Origin: Pseudomonadota bacterium
GTDB lineage: Bacteria; Myxococcota_A; Bradymonadia; UBA4248
Direction of reading: 5' to 3'
Assembly: GCA_009786045.1 (NCBI GenBank)
Contig: WQTY01000130.1
Coordinates: forward strand, 1-6,407
DNA length: 6,407 bases
Shown here: positions 1-5,663 of the stretch, in pieces
Layout: every line of letters begins with the position of its first letter
Position numbering within the stretch: the stretch's first letter is position 1
The notes under the pieces: model-generated
What the model saw: only the letters and a program-made list of their open reading frames with translations
What the model was told of the DNA's origin: nothing
The model's database searches: none
Program-made: the position numbers and the translations under genes

Positions 1-268
1 CAATCGCGCTGCAAAGCACCGACTCATTCGCCGCAGACCCCGAACCTGTCACCACCACAAGCCGATAATCTTCCTCCGGCAGGGTCATGAGCTCCAGACA
101 ATGACGCCGTATCTCGCGCAAAAGCACCGAGAACTCTTCCTCGCGATGCCCAATGCGGGCCGTCATCATGGCTTCAAGTACGCGCGCCGAAACGTTGACC
201 GGGCCAGGGCACATCAGACAATAACGTTTTCCGCGATCAAACTCTGTTTTTCCGTCTTCCGATCTCAA
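1..268 (-). CDS. Class V PLP-dependent aminotransferase, N-terminal 89 residues (cut by window edge)
   Basis: Reading leftward from a TTG at 268, the frame is open to base 1 and gives 89 residues. Residues 19-27 read MCPGPVNVS, followed by VLEAM, then IGHREEEF at 39-46 and VVVTGSGSAANES at 71-83. This order (PGP-x-x-V near the start, the HR-x-x-EF segment, then a G-S-G-S-A-A-x-E cofactor-phosphate loop) is that of fold-type I, class V aminotransferases such as alanine/serine-glyoxylate aminotransferase and 2-aminoethylphosphonate-pyruvate aminotransferase. The Schiff-base lysine lies outside the window. The TTG start was chosen because GAGGAGAGG (272-280) sits just ahead of it; an upstream in-frame TTG lacks such a site, and the ATG at 214 would remove residues preceding the PGP motif. 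The substrate cannot be decided. A phosphonate aminotransferase beside CDP-alcohol transferases would suggest aminoethylphosphonate headgroups, but that is only an idea. The family is secure; the exact start is less so. Confidence 0.82.
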   Translation of the reverse strand, partial: MRSEDGKTEFDRGKRYCLMCPGPVNVSARVLEAMMTARIGHREEEFSVLLREIRRHCLELMTLPEEDYRLVVVTGSGSAANESVLCSAI

Positions 269-271
269 ATC

Positions 272-280
272 CCTCTCCTC
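272..280 (-). promoter_or_regulatory. Strong ribosome binding site for a TTG start
   Basis: On the minus strand this reads GAGGAGAGG and is followed by GAT and then TTG at 268. The purine-rich match to the 16S anti-Shine-Dalgarno is the reason for preferring this non-ATG start of the aminotransferase gene. Confidence 0.6.
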
Positions 281-382
281 GTCCCACGCACTGGGCAAAA
301 CTCAAATGGGAATTATCGCAAAATCTATGCCACATGTCAGCCCCCAAAATGCATCCCATCGCTCCTCTGAAGTCCCAAAGTA

Positions 383-591
383 TTTTCATTTTTCTTTTCG
401 TGGGGGAACTGCTCCCCCTTTAGGGGGACGCCAGCGAAGCTGCTAGGGGGGGCCCACACCCCCTGCAATGCTGCGCATTGCTTGTGGGTGAAGGACAAAG
501 GGCTATTGTTTTGGCTGACATGCCTCACTGCTTCACGAGCAGGAGAAATGCTGTCTGCCTGTGTAAGTTACTTAACCTGAAAACGCTATAA
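383..591. repeat. Dispersed direct repeat, copy 1 (G/C-run hairpin element)
   Basis: This stretch matches 2894-3060 in the same orientation. Shared blocks, in order: a T-rich tract ending TTTTCTTTTCG, a GGGGGAAC run with a C-run partner, a perfectly conserved block of over 30 bases (453-490), a GAAGG-CAAAG-GCTAT block, ATGCTGTCTGC, and CTTAACCTGAAA near the right edge. The conserved block folds as CCCACA (453-458), a 6-base bulge, GCAATGC (465-471), loop TGC, GCATTGC (475-481), one T, TGTGGG (483-488). Copy 1 has about 36 extra bases (roughly 415-450) compared with copy 2. Similarity is high in the core and patchy towards the edges, so the boundaries are approximate. It lies about 110 bases upstream of the aminotransferase start. 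Confidence 0.8.
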
Positions 592-636
592 ACGACAAAA
601 ATCCTTTTTATGGCGATGCGAACCAGTCCAAATTAA

Positions 637-669
637 GGCGCGGCGTATCTGCTGGCAGATAGCCGCGCC
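637..669 (-). terminator. GC-rich hairpin, probable terminator of the minus-strand pair
   Basis: Outer arms GGCGCGGC (637-644) and GCCGCGCC (662-669) and inner arms TATCTGC (646-652) and GCAGATA (655-661) pair perfectly around a two-base TG loop, with one bulged G at 645. On the minus strand the stem is followed by TTAATTT, a modest U-tract. It lies about 95 bases beyond the stop of the 764-2050 gene, so it most likely ends that transcript. It could also be one of a pair of REP-like hairpins. Confidence 0.6.
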
Positions 670-672
670 CGG

Positions 673-705
673 CCGCGTATTGCCTGCCTGGGCAGGCAAT
701 AGCGG
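673..705. repeat. Second tandem hairpin, same architecture as its neighbour
   Basis: TATTGCCTGCC (678-688) and GGCAGGCAATA (691-701) form a perfect 11-base-pair stem with a TG loop, extended by CCGC (673-676) and GCGG (702-705) across a bulged G at 677. It sits three bases from the hairpin at 637-669 and copies its plan: GC-rich outer stem, single bulged G, inner stem beginning TAT, TG loop. No U-tract follows on either side. It may protect the mRNA 3' end or belong to a REP-type repeat family. Confidence 0.65.
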
Positions 706-763
706 GCGTTCCAGAAAACCTGCATGAAGCTGCCCCGGGCCAGGGATCGCCAGGATGCCCACC

Positions 764-2050
764 CTATTGAGCGGCCTGCTTGCCAGCACGAAGCTTTTTT
801 CGTATCGCGCGCAAACCCAATGCAATCAGGCTGCCCACGCCTATAAAAGTCGCGCCGGTTAGCATGGTAAAATAAGCTGCCTTATTCAACGTCAGCAAAA
901 CCAGGGTCATGATAATGAAAGTGTAAAAATCTCGCTTGGCTACCCAGGCAAACCCACCTGCGATGAGGTCGAGCGTCTTCCGAATCAGGCTGCGGTGCTC
1001 CTCGGCTTTGTTTTCCTTGTTCTCCGATTCAAATCCCCACTCAAAGTGATTGTGGCTTGCGATGCCCGTCCGCGCAAACTCTACATAAAACCAAAGCACC
1101 GCAATCGTCATCAGGGTGCAGACCACGGCCGCGACATGGAAGTAAAGCGGTTCGGAGGTCATGCGCGCAAGTCCGTGCCCAAGCCCAAGCATAAAAGTGA
1201 TGTTCGTCACGTCGTCGACCACCGTATCAAACCATTCGCCCGCATGGCTGGCAGTCATGCGCATTCTGGCCAGTTCCCCGTCAATGCCGTCGATCATCGA
1301 CGAAAGCTGCCACAACAGGACAGCCAGCGCCATGATCCACTGCACCCCGGTCGCGACCAGGCAAGCCCCCACAAGCCCAACCATCAATCCAAAGGCCGTC
1401 ACCATATTCGGCGTGATGGATGAATTGGCAATACGCTTGCTTATCTGAAGCGAACATGGACGGTTGATGAAATAGGCGACGAGGCCGTCGCTTTCACGTC
1501 CAAGGGGCTTGTGCAGCGAGCGCGTCAGGGCTTCCCTGCCTTCTTTGATGTCCGCCAGGTTCCTGACGCGATGATAAAGCGCCCCGGCCGGTGCCGCCAA
1601 CGTGGTCTGAACAAAATCGCCCATGCCATCCAGTGATTCTTCGTCAGAGAGTATTTTTGAGAACGTTTTTTCTTCCAGAAAATAGATGCCCGTTTCCGCG
1701 CCTGCCACCACAACGCGAGCGTCGCCTTCCTGCGGGTGAGTTGCCAGCAAAGCCGGGCTCAGCATCCCATCAAGCAGACAGACACAGCCCCTCTCCCCTG
1801 CCATGGCCTCAAGCAGCGTTTCCTTGATGGCTGCAACGCTTCCTCCATAGGGGAGCTTGTTTACGGGTATCGTCACATAAGCGTCCGGCAAGAGGGTGAT
1901 ATCGTGCGGAGAAGCAACAATGATTTCATCAAAACCTGCTTTCTGTGCACTGCGGCAGGCCCGTTCATAAAGCGTCAGCCCGCCAATTTTAATGTGGGCA
2001 ATACTGAGTCCTTCACAACGATACGGCGGTATATACAAAAGAAATTTCAT
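764..2050 (-). CDS. DIPP-synthase-like CDP-alcohol phosphotransferase with degenerate nucleotidyltransferase N-domain
   Basis: A 428-residue membrane protein. Residues about 1-180 resemble a sugar-phosphate nucleotidyltransferase (IGGLTLYERACRSAQKAGF at 22-40), but the LAAGxGxR nucleotide loop is missing, replaced by LLYIPPYRCEGL. The C-terminal acidic WxDVDxxxD element appears as YHRVRNLADIKEG, without the paired aspartates. Residues about 180-428 are a CDP-alcohol phosphotransferase: KPLGRESDGLVAYFINR joins the domains and precedes ITPNMVT, both typical of archaeal IPCT/DIPPS proteins. The full catalytic signature is present: D254, D257, G258, A261, R262, G271, D275, D279. About five or six hydrophobic segments follow residue 214. 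The family moves phosphoinositol from CDP-inositol to an acceptor at the membrane. I infer that the N-domain is inactive and the 4850-5641 enzyme supplies the nucleotide. The ATG at 2050 has a weak TTGGAA ribosome site. It lies 88 bases behind the PgsA-like gene. The acceptor is unknown. Confidence 0.85.
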   Translation of the reverse strand: MKFLLYIPPYRCEGLSIAHIKIGGLTLYERACRSAQKAGFDEIIVASPHDITLLPDAYVTIPVNKLPYGGSVAAIKETLLEAMAGERGCVCLLDGMLSPALLATHPQEGDARVVVAGAETGIYFLEEKTFSKILSDEESLDGMGDFVQTTLAAPAGALYHRVRNLADIKEGREALTRSLHKPLGRESDGLVAYFINRPCSLQISKRIANSSITPNMVTAFGLMVGLVGACLVATGVQWIMALAVLLWQLSSMIDGIDGELARMRMTASHAGEWFDTVVDDVTNITFMLGLGHGLARMTSEPLYFHVAAVVCTLMTIAVLWFYVEFARTGIASHNHFEWGFESENKENKAEEHRSLIRKTLDLIAGGFAWVAKRDFYTFIIMTLVLLTLNKAAYFTMLTGATFIGVGSLIALGLRAIRKKLRAGKQAAQ

Positions 2051-2088
2051 GCAACGATTCCAACTGCCAGGCCACTTGGGCCATCATC

Positions 2089-2134
2089 CAGACACAAAAC
2101 GCAATGCCGCCGGATAACCATCCTGCGGCATCGC
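2089..2134 (-). terminator. Intercistronic terminator-like hairpin
   Basis: Immediately after the PgsA-like stop codon, bases 2101-2110 and 2125-2134 pair (ATGCCGC with GCGGCAT, extended by GC/GC across one mismatch). An inner GGAT/ATCC stem (2112-2115, 2120-2123) closes a four-base loop. On the minus strand the stem is followed by GTTTTGTGT, a partial U-tract. It could attenuate or partly end transcription before the 764-2050 gene, lowering its level relative to the first gene. Readthrough is plausible because the U-tract is interrupted. Confidence 0.5.
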
Positions 2135-2138
2135 AAAC

Positions 2139-2789
2139 TTACTCGGCTTTTTCTGTTTCCTTCGCCTTCTCCCCAAGCACAACATCGTATTGTTCGATAT
2201 AACGTCTGGCGTATCCCACCGCCGAAATCCACTGCATGGCAATGCCAACGATGATTCCGGCCAGGGCAAGCCAATGCACGCCAATCCCTATCCACGGATG
2301 AAAGTGTTCTGCCACAAAATCGGCATGGCGATAGGACTCGCTATTGAGTGCCCAGTCAATCGGCATCAGGAACAACGCATAAAAGATGAAGTTGGAAGCA
2401 AGCTTTCCGAGATAGCTTGAGGGGATGCTGAAACCAAGCTGAGCGGCGCTTGTGCGCATGGTAAGAACGCCGATATCCCGAATGCCCCAGGCAAATACAA
2501 TCCAAATCGACCAAACCCCGGCGTAGAGCGCCACGCACATAACAATAAAGTTAAACAGCATATCCGATACGCCATCCAGCAGTTCTCCCAGCTTCGTGAC
2601 CATATTGTGCTTGCGTGCGTAGATGCCATCCCAATAGTCCGTCAAACCTGCCGTCAGTCCAAACAGAGCAGCAATGACAGGAAAACCTGCGATGAAAACC
2701 GCGGCACAGATAAAAATCGCCGCAACACGATAGATGCAGAGGAGATTTGGGAATTTTACAATGTCTTCATAAAACTTGTGTTTCGCCAT
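2139..2789 (-). CDS. PgsA-like CDP-alcohol phosphatidyltransferase
   Basis: A 216-residue integral membrane enzyme. The N-terminus (FPNLLCIYRV, residues 13-22) matches the PNxLTxxR opening of phosphatidylglycerophosphate synthases. The complete CDP-alcohol phosphotransferase signature follows: D51, D54, G55, A58, R59, G68, D72, D76. RDIGVLTMR at 104-112 and YLGKL at 126-130 also match PgsA-type proteins. About four to five hydrophobic helices are visible, with a charged tail (GEKAKETEKAE). The family exchanges CMP of CDP-diacylglycerol for a phosphorylated polyol. Next to ino1, a phosphatidylinositol-phosphate synthase role is attractive, but plain PgsA function cannot be excluded. The ATG at 2789 was preferred over a TTG at 2810 because AAGGA (2798-2802) lies eight bases ahead of it. 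It is the first gene of a minus-strand pair and is transcribed divergently from ino1. Confidence 0.88.
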   Translation of the reverse strand: MAKHKFYEDIVKFPNLLCIYRVAAIFICAAVFIAGFPVIAALFGLTAGLTDYWDGIYARKHNMVTKLGELLDGVSDMLFNFIVMCVALYAGVWSIWIVFAWGIRDIGVLTMRTSAAQLGFSIPSSYLGKLASNFIFYALFLMPIDWALNSESYRHADFVAEHFHPWIGIGVHWLALAGIIVGIAMQWISAVGYARRYIEQYDVVLGEKAKETEKAE

Positions 2790-2797
2790 CGTATGGG

Positions 2798-2802
2798 TCC
2801 TT
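2798..2802 (-). promoter_or_regulatory. Ribosome binding site deciding the PgsA-like start
   Basis: AAGGA on the minus strand, eight bases before the ATG at 2789. This spacing is ideal and shows that translation starts at the ATG and not at the in-frame TTG at 2810, which would place the site inside the coding region. Confidence 0.7.
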
Positions 2803-2810
2803 GCTGGCAA

Positions 2811-2829
2811 GTCTCACGAACCGTGAGAC
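2811..2829 (-). promoter_or_regulatory. Perfect inverted repeat in the 5' leader of the PgsA-like gene
   Basis: GTCTCACG (2811-2818) and CGTGAGAC (2822-2829) are perfect 8-base arms around a three-base loop. The repeat ends eight bases before the AAGGA ribosome site of the minus-strand gene. It could be a DNA operator for a dimeric regulator or an RNA hairpin affecting translation initiation. No U-tract follows, so it is not an intrinsic terminator. Confidence 0.6.
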
Positions 2830-2893
2830 GAAACCAAAAGTCAGTCCGTAAATTCACCGCCTAAAATGTCGCCCGTGAGCGCCTTTAAGAACA

Positions 2894-3060
2894 TTTTCAG
2901 TTTTCTTTTCGCGGGGGAACGCGTTCCCCCACACCCCCTGCAATGCTGCGCATTGCTTGTGGGTGAAGGGCAAAGTGCTATCGTTTTTGGCAACACACCT
3001 CGCCAATGCAAGCAGAAGAATGCTGTCTGCTCGTAATCACTTAACCTGAAAGCGCTCTAA
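2894..3060. repeat. Dispersed direct repeat, copy 2
   Basis: Same orientation and block order as 383-591. Here the G/C-run part is a perfect 18-base palindrome, GGGGGAACGCGTTCCCCC (2913-2930), running straight into the shared hairpin: CCCACA 2928-2933, GCAATGC 2940-2946, loop, GCATTGC 2950-2956, TGTGGG 2958-2963. The extra roughly 36 bases of copy 1 are absent. It starts about 100 bases upstream of the PgsA-like start, nearly the same distance as copy 1 from the aminotransferase start. The two copies together flank the minus-strand pair as direct repeats. Confidence 0.8.
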
Positions 3061-3123
3061 CTCCGAACGGCAGAGTTTTCAAGAAACATCTTTGCTCCGT
3101 TTAGCCAGGCCCCGCAACAAAAT

Positions 3124-3153
3124 CAAAAGTGGAGTAACATTACTCCACTTTTG
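3124..3153. promoter_or_regulatory. Perfect 14-base inverted repeat, candidate operator
   Basis: CAAAAGTGGAGTAA (3124-3137) and its exact reverse complement TTACTCCACTTTTG (3140-3153) are separated by CA. It lies in the divergent spacer about 340 bases upstream of ino1. A TTGACA at 3151-3156 overlaps its right end, but no good -10 box follows at proper spacing. The near-perfect symmetry suits a dimeric or tetrameric DNA-binding protein, or an end-repeat of a small mobile element. Confidence 0.7.
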
Positions 3154-3170
3154 ACACCCATCTGCCAAAA

Positions 3171-3213
3171 GTGGAGCAAGCTTACACCACTGATTGGCGT
3201 AAGCTTACTCCAC
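3171..3213. promoter_or_regulatory. Second GTGGAG inverted repeat with 13-base loop
   Basis: GTGGAGCAAGCTTAC (3171-3185) pairs with GTAAGCTTACTCCAC (3199-3213), one mismatch in fifteen. The left arm, with the preceding CAAAA (3166-3170), repeats the half-site of the 3124-3153 palindrome with a single base change, and the right arm contains TTACTCCAC. Together the two palindromes present four half-sites in alternating orientation within 90 bases. Confidence 0.65.
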
Positions 3214-3492
3214 CTCCCCCTGTGGAAGGCAGATATCACATGGCATCGGCAGTGAACCGCCAGAAGCCCAACGATGAAATCGTCAGGTACCCAGGTATGG
3301 CATCAAGCAGGAAGCATGACAGAAGGCTTGAAAATGTTGAAGGAGTGCCGTACACAGGCAAATGGCATGTTTTTTGCTCATAAATGCGCATTGGCGCATG
3401 GTGCATCCTGGTCGGCATGGCAGCCCTGGGGGGTGGAACAATCCAGTCAGGCATGCAAACCACACATCAACAACCGTAAAAAGGCAATTGAG
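3214..3492 (+). other. Long leader between palindrome array and ino1
   Basis: About 280 bases with no gene I can recognise. The ino1 frame is open upstream to 3274, but the added 73 residues (rich in Trp, Cys and His) resemble no Ino1 N-terminus. A possible weak promoter is TTGAAA (3328-3333), a 17-base spacer and TACACA (3351-3356). A small hairpin ATGCGC/GCGCAT (3384-3399) follows. If that promoter is used, the leader is about 130 bases. All of this is tentative. Confidence 0.35.
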
Positions 3493-4815
3493 ATGACACT
3501 AACCGTTAAACCAGCTCAGGGTAAGCTGGGTATTTTGATTCCTGGTTTGGGCGCTGTCGCCAGTACCCTTATCGCTGGGGTTTACAATGTATTGGAAGGA
3601 CGAGGTCTCCCCGTTGGATCGGTGACTCAGATGGGTACAATCCGACTTGGAAAGCGTACTGAGAATCGTTCTCCTGTCATCAAGGATTTTGTTCCGCTTG
3701 CCGGGCTTGAGGATATCGTTTTTGGCGCGTGGGACATCCACGGCGAGAATGCCTATGAGGTTTGCAAGCGAGCCGGCGTGTTGAGCTACGAACACATAGA
3801 GCCTATCCGTGAGAAGCTCTCGGCCATCAAGCCCATGGATGCTGTTTTCATGCATGACTATGTTCGCAATCTTGAGATCAAGTGCGCAAAGAAGGCGGCC
3901 ACAAAGTACGACCTTGCACGGATGCTTCAGGAAGACATTGAGCGCTTTAAGGCAGAGAACCAATGTGATCGTCTGGTGGTTCTGTGGTGTGGTTCAACAG
4001 AGGTGCACACGGACATTGCCGAAGTTCATCTCACCCTCGAAGCCTTTGAGAAAGGCCTCAGAGAAAACGATCCACGGATTTCTCCGTCGATGATCTATGC
4101 CTATGCGTCCCTTATGTCGCATGTGCCCTATATCAATGGGGCGCCGAACCTGGCGGTGGATTGCCCTGCCATCGTGGCACTGGCGAAGAAGAATCGGGTG
4201 GGTGTTGCCGGCAAGGACTTCAAGACGGGCCAGACCCTCATGAAAACGATACTTGCCCCTGGGTTCCGTGCCCGAAGTCTGGGGTTGAACGGCTGGTATT
4301 CGACAAACATTCTCGGCAATCGGGACGGCGAGGTTTTGGACGATCCGGGCTCATTCAAGACCAAGGAAGTTTCCAAGCTCTCGGTGCTTGAGCATATTCT
4401 TGATGCGGAGAAGTTCCCCGAACTCTATGGCCATTTCAAACACAAGGTTCGCATTGATTACTATCCGCCACGCGGGGATGACAAAGAGGGCTGGGATAAT
4501 ATCGATATTTTCGGCTGGCTTGGCTACCCGATGCAGATCAAGATCAATTTCCTCTGCAAGGACTCCATCCTGGCTGCGCCGGTTGCACTCGACCTGGCGT
4601 TGTTGATGGATCTTGCCCAGCGCGCTGGTTTCTACGGTATCCAGGAGTGGCTCAGCTTCTTCTTCAAGAGCCCGCAAACGCGCGAGGGACTCTATCCCGA
4701 ACACGATCTGTTCATCCAGAAAACGAAGTTAAAGAACACGCTTCGTTACATCATGGGTGAAGCGCTCATCACACATTTGGGACTGGACTACTACGCAGAG
4801 GAAGACAAGGCGTAG
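3493..4815 (+). CDS. ino1: Inositol-3-phosphate synthase (myo-inositol-1-phosphate synthase)
   Basis: A 440-residue cytoplasmic enzyme converting glucose 6-phosphate to 1D-myo-inositol 3-phosphate using tightly bound NAD. The Rossmann loop is at the N-terminus (ILIPGLGAVAST, residues 14-25). The family's central block is clear: LGNRDG at 274-279 and FKTKEVSK at 288-295, then GDDKEGWDN at 328-336, CKDSILAAPVALDL at 355-368 and FFFKSPQTREG at 389-399. Lysines in the last three lysine-containing blocks (K291/K295, K331, K392) fall where the catalytic lysines of the yeast enzyme lie, from memory of the family. The length fits the bacterial long form, shorter than the eukaryotic enzyme of around 530. 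The ATG at 3493 was chosen because AAAAAGG precedes it by eight bases and the Rossmann strand follows directly; the frame is open upstream but not Ino1-like. It heads a two-gene unit with the cytidylyltransferase. Confidence 0.95.
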   Translation: MTLTVKPAQGKLGILIPGLGAVASTLIAGVYNVLEGRGLPVGSVTQMGTIRLGKRTENRSPVIKDFVPLAGLEDIVFGAWDIHGENAYEVCKRAGVLSYEHIEPIREKLSAIKPMDAVFMHDYVRNLEIKCAKKAATKYDLARMLQEDIERFKAENQCDRLVVLWCGSTEVHTDIAEVHLTLEAFEKGLRENDPRISPSMIYAYASLMSHVPYINGAPNLAVDCPAIVALAKKNRVGVAGKDFKTGQTLMKTILAPGFRARSLGLNGWYSTNILGNRDGEVLDDPGSFKTKEVSKLSVLEHILDAEKFPELYGHFKHKVRIDYYPPRGDDKEGWDNIDIFGWLGYPMQIKINFLCKDSILAAPVALDLALLMDLAQRAGFYGIQEWLSFFFKSPQTREGLYPEHDLFIQKTKLKNTLRYIMGEALITHLGLDYYAEEDKA

Positions 4816-4849
4816 AACGGCTGCGGCCGAAGCGCTCAGAGAGGAACGC

Positions 4850-5641
4850 ATGCTTAAACACGTGAACGATTATACTGATGCAGGTTTGCCTGACCAGGCC
4901 ATCATCCTGGCTGCCGGTCTTGGCAGTCGTCTTGCCAAAACAGCAGATGACATCAAGCCGCTTAAAATGGTGGGGGGGCTCAGCCTCATCCAGCGCAATA
5001 TTGAGCTCTTGTCCCAAACGGGCATCAAAGAGGTCATCATCGTGACCGGCTACCATGCCGACGTGCTGGAAGCCGCGCTGCGGCGCGATTGCGCGCACGT
5101 GGATGTCACCCTGCGCTTCCGCTTTAACCCTGACTATCGCAAAAGCAATGGTCTTAGCGTGTTGTGCGCACAGCCTCTTATCCGGGGCAATTTCCTCCTG
5201 ATGATGGCCGACCATATTTTCGAACCGGCCATGCTCGCGCAAGCCGCCACGATTCGTCCTCCCGGCCATGGCGCTGTCCTTTGCGTCGACTATAAGCTTG
5301 ACAGCATCTTCGACATGGATGACGCCACAAAAGTTGTGGTTGACGATGGCAGGATTTCGGCGATAGGCAAGGGTCTTAGCACCTATAATGCCATCGACAC
5401 GGGGCTTTTCGTTTGCACGCCGGCGCTTTTTACAGCCCTGCAGGAAGCGGCAAACCGATCCCCTGCGAGTGATTGTTCGCTCTCCGAAGGCATTGCCACC
5501 CTCATGCAGGGTGGGCGCATGATGTCGCACGACATCGGCGATCAGCAGTGGCAGGATGTCGATGACGAGATGATGCTGCAGCAGGCAGAGCGTTTTGTCG
5601 GCGCTCATCCATCGCCGCGAACCGTCGCCATCAGTGCCTAG
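4850..5641 (+). CDS. Nucleotidyltransferase, probable inositol-1-phosphate cytidylyltransferase
   Basis: A 263-residue soluble enzyme of the sugar-phosphate nucleotidyltransferase fold. Residues 17-28 (AIILAAGLGSRL) form the nucleotide-binding loop and K36 is in the KPL element. NGLSVL at 100-105 and MADHIF at 119-124 are the base/sugar-binding and metal-binding (D121) segments. WQDVDDE at 234-240 matches the C-terminal WxDVDT element of archaeal inositol-1-phosphate cytidylyltransferases. These are exactly the residues lost from the N-domain of the 764-2050 protein. The predicted reaction is CTP plus inositol-1-phosphate to CDP-inositol and pyrophosphate. Specificity is inferred from ino1, 34 bases upstream; a choline-, glycerol- or aminoethylphosphonate-phosphate cytidylyltransferase is the main alternative. 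The ATG at 4850 follows GAGAGGA closely. The frame is open further upstream, overlapping ino1, but lacks family sequence there. Confidence 0.85.
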   Translation: MLKHVNDYTDAGLPDQAIILAAGLGSRLAKTADDIKPLKMVGGLSLIQRNIELLSQTGIKEVIIVTGYHADVLEAALRRDCAHVDVTLRFRFNPDYRKSNGLSVLCAQPLIRGNFLLMMADHIFEPAMLAQAATIRPPGHGAVLCVDYKLDSIFDMDDATKVVVDDGRISAIGKGLSTYNAIDTGLFVCTPALFTALQEAANRSPASDCSLSEGIATLMQGGRMMSHDIGDQQWQDVDDEMMLQQAERFVGAHPSPRTVAISA

Positions 5642-5663
5642 CCTTTTTCTTCTCCTGTCATCC

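Noticed and set aside
453..490. CRISPR-like repeat unit
   Set aside because: Only two copies exist, 2.5 kb apart, with no regular spacers or cas genes nearby.
337..528. A 63-codon minus-strand frame within repeat copy 1, with a similar frame readable in copy 2
   Set aside because: The shared part is identical at the base level with no synonymous drift, and the differences elsewhere fall mainly on first and second codon positions. That is the pattern of a structured non-coding repeat and not of a protein. There is no convincing ribosome site.
995..1448. Plus-strand frames opposite the DIPP-synthase-like gene
   Set aside because: They are low-complexity translations rich in His, Pro and Arg, antisense to a gene carrying an intact catalytic signature, with no start signals.
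3151..3179. TTGACA at the edge of the 3124-3153 palindrome as an ino1 promoter
   Set aside because: No acceptable -10 box lies 16-18 bases downstream, so the match is probably accidental to the palindrome sequence.
3171..3383. A 70-codon plus-strand frame starting with GTG inside the palindrome array
   Set aside because: It starts within an inverted repeat, has no ribosome site and shows no domain; the palindromes explain the sequence better.
3274..3492. N-terminal extension of ino1 to an upstream ATG
   Set aside because: The extra 73 residues do not resemble Ino1, and the ATG at 3493 has a well-placed AAAAAGG and is followed directly by the NAD-binding strand.
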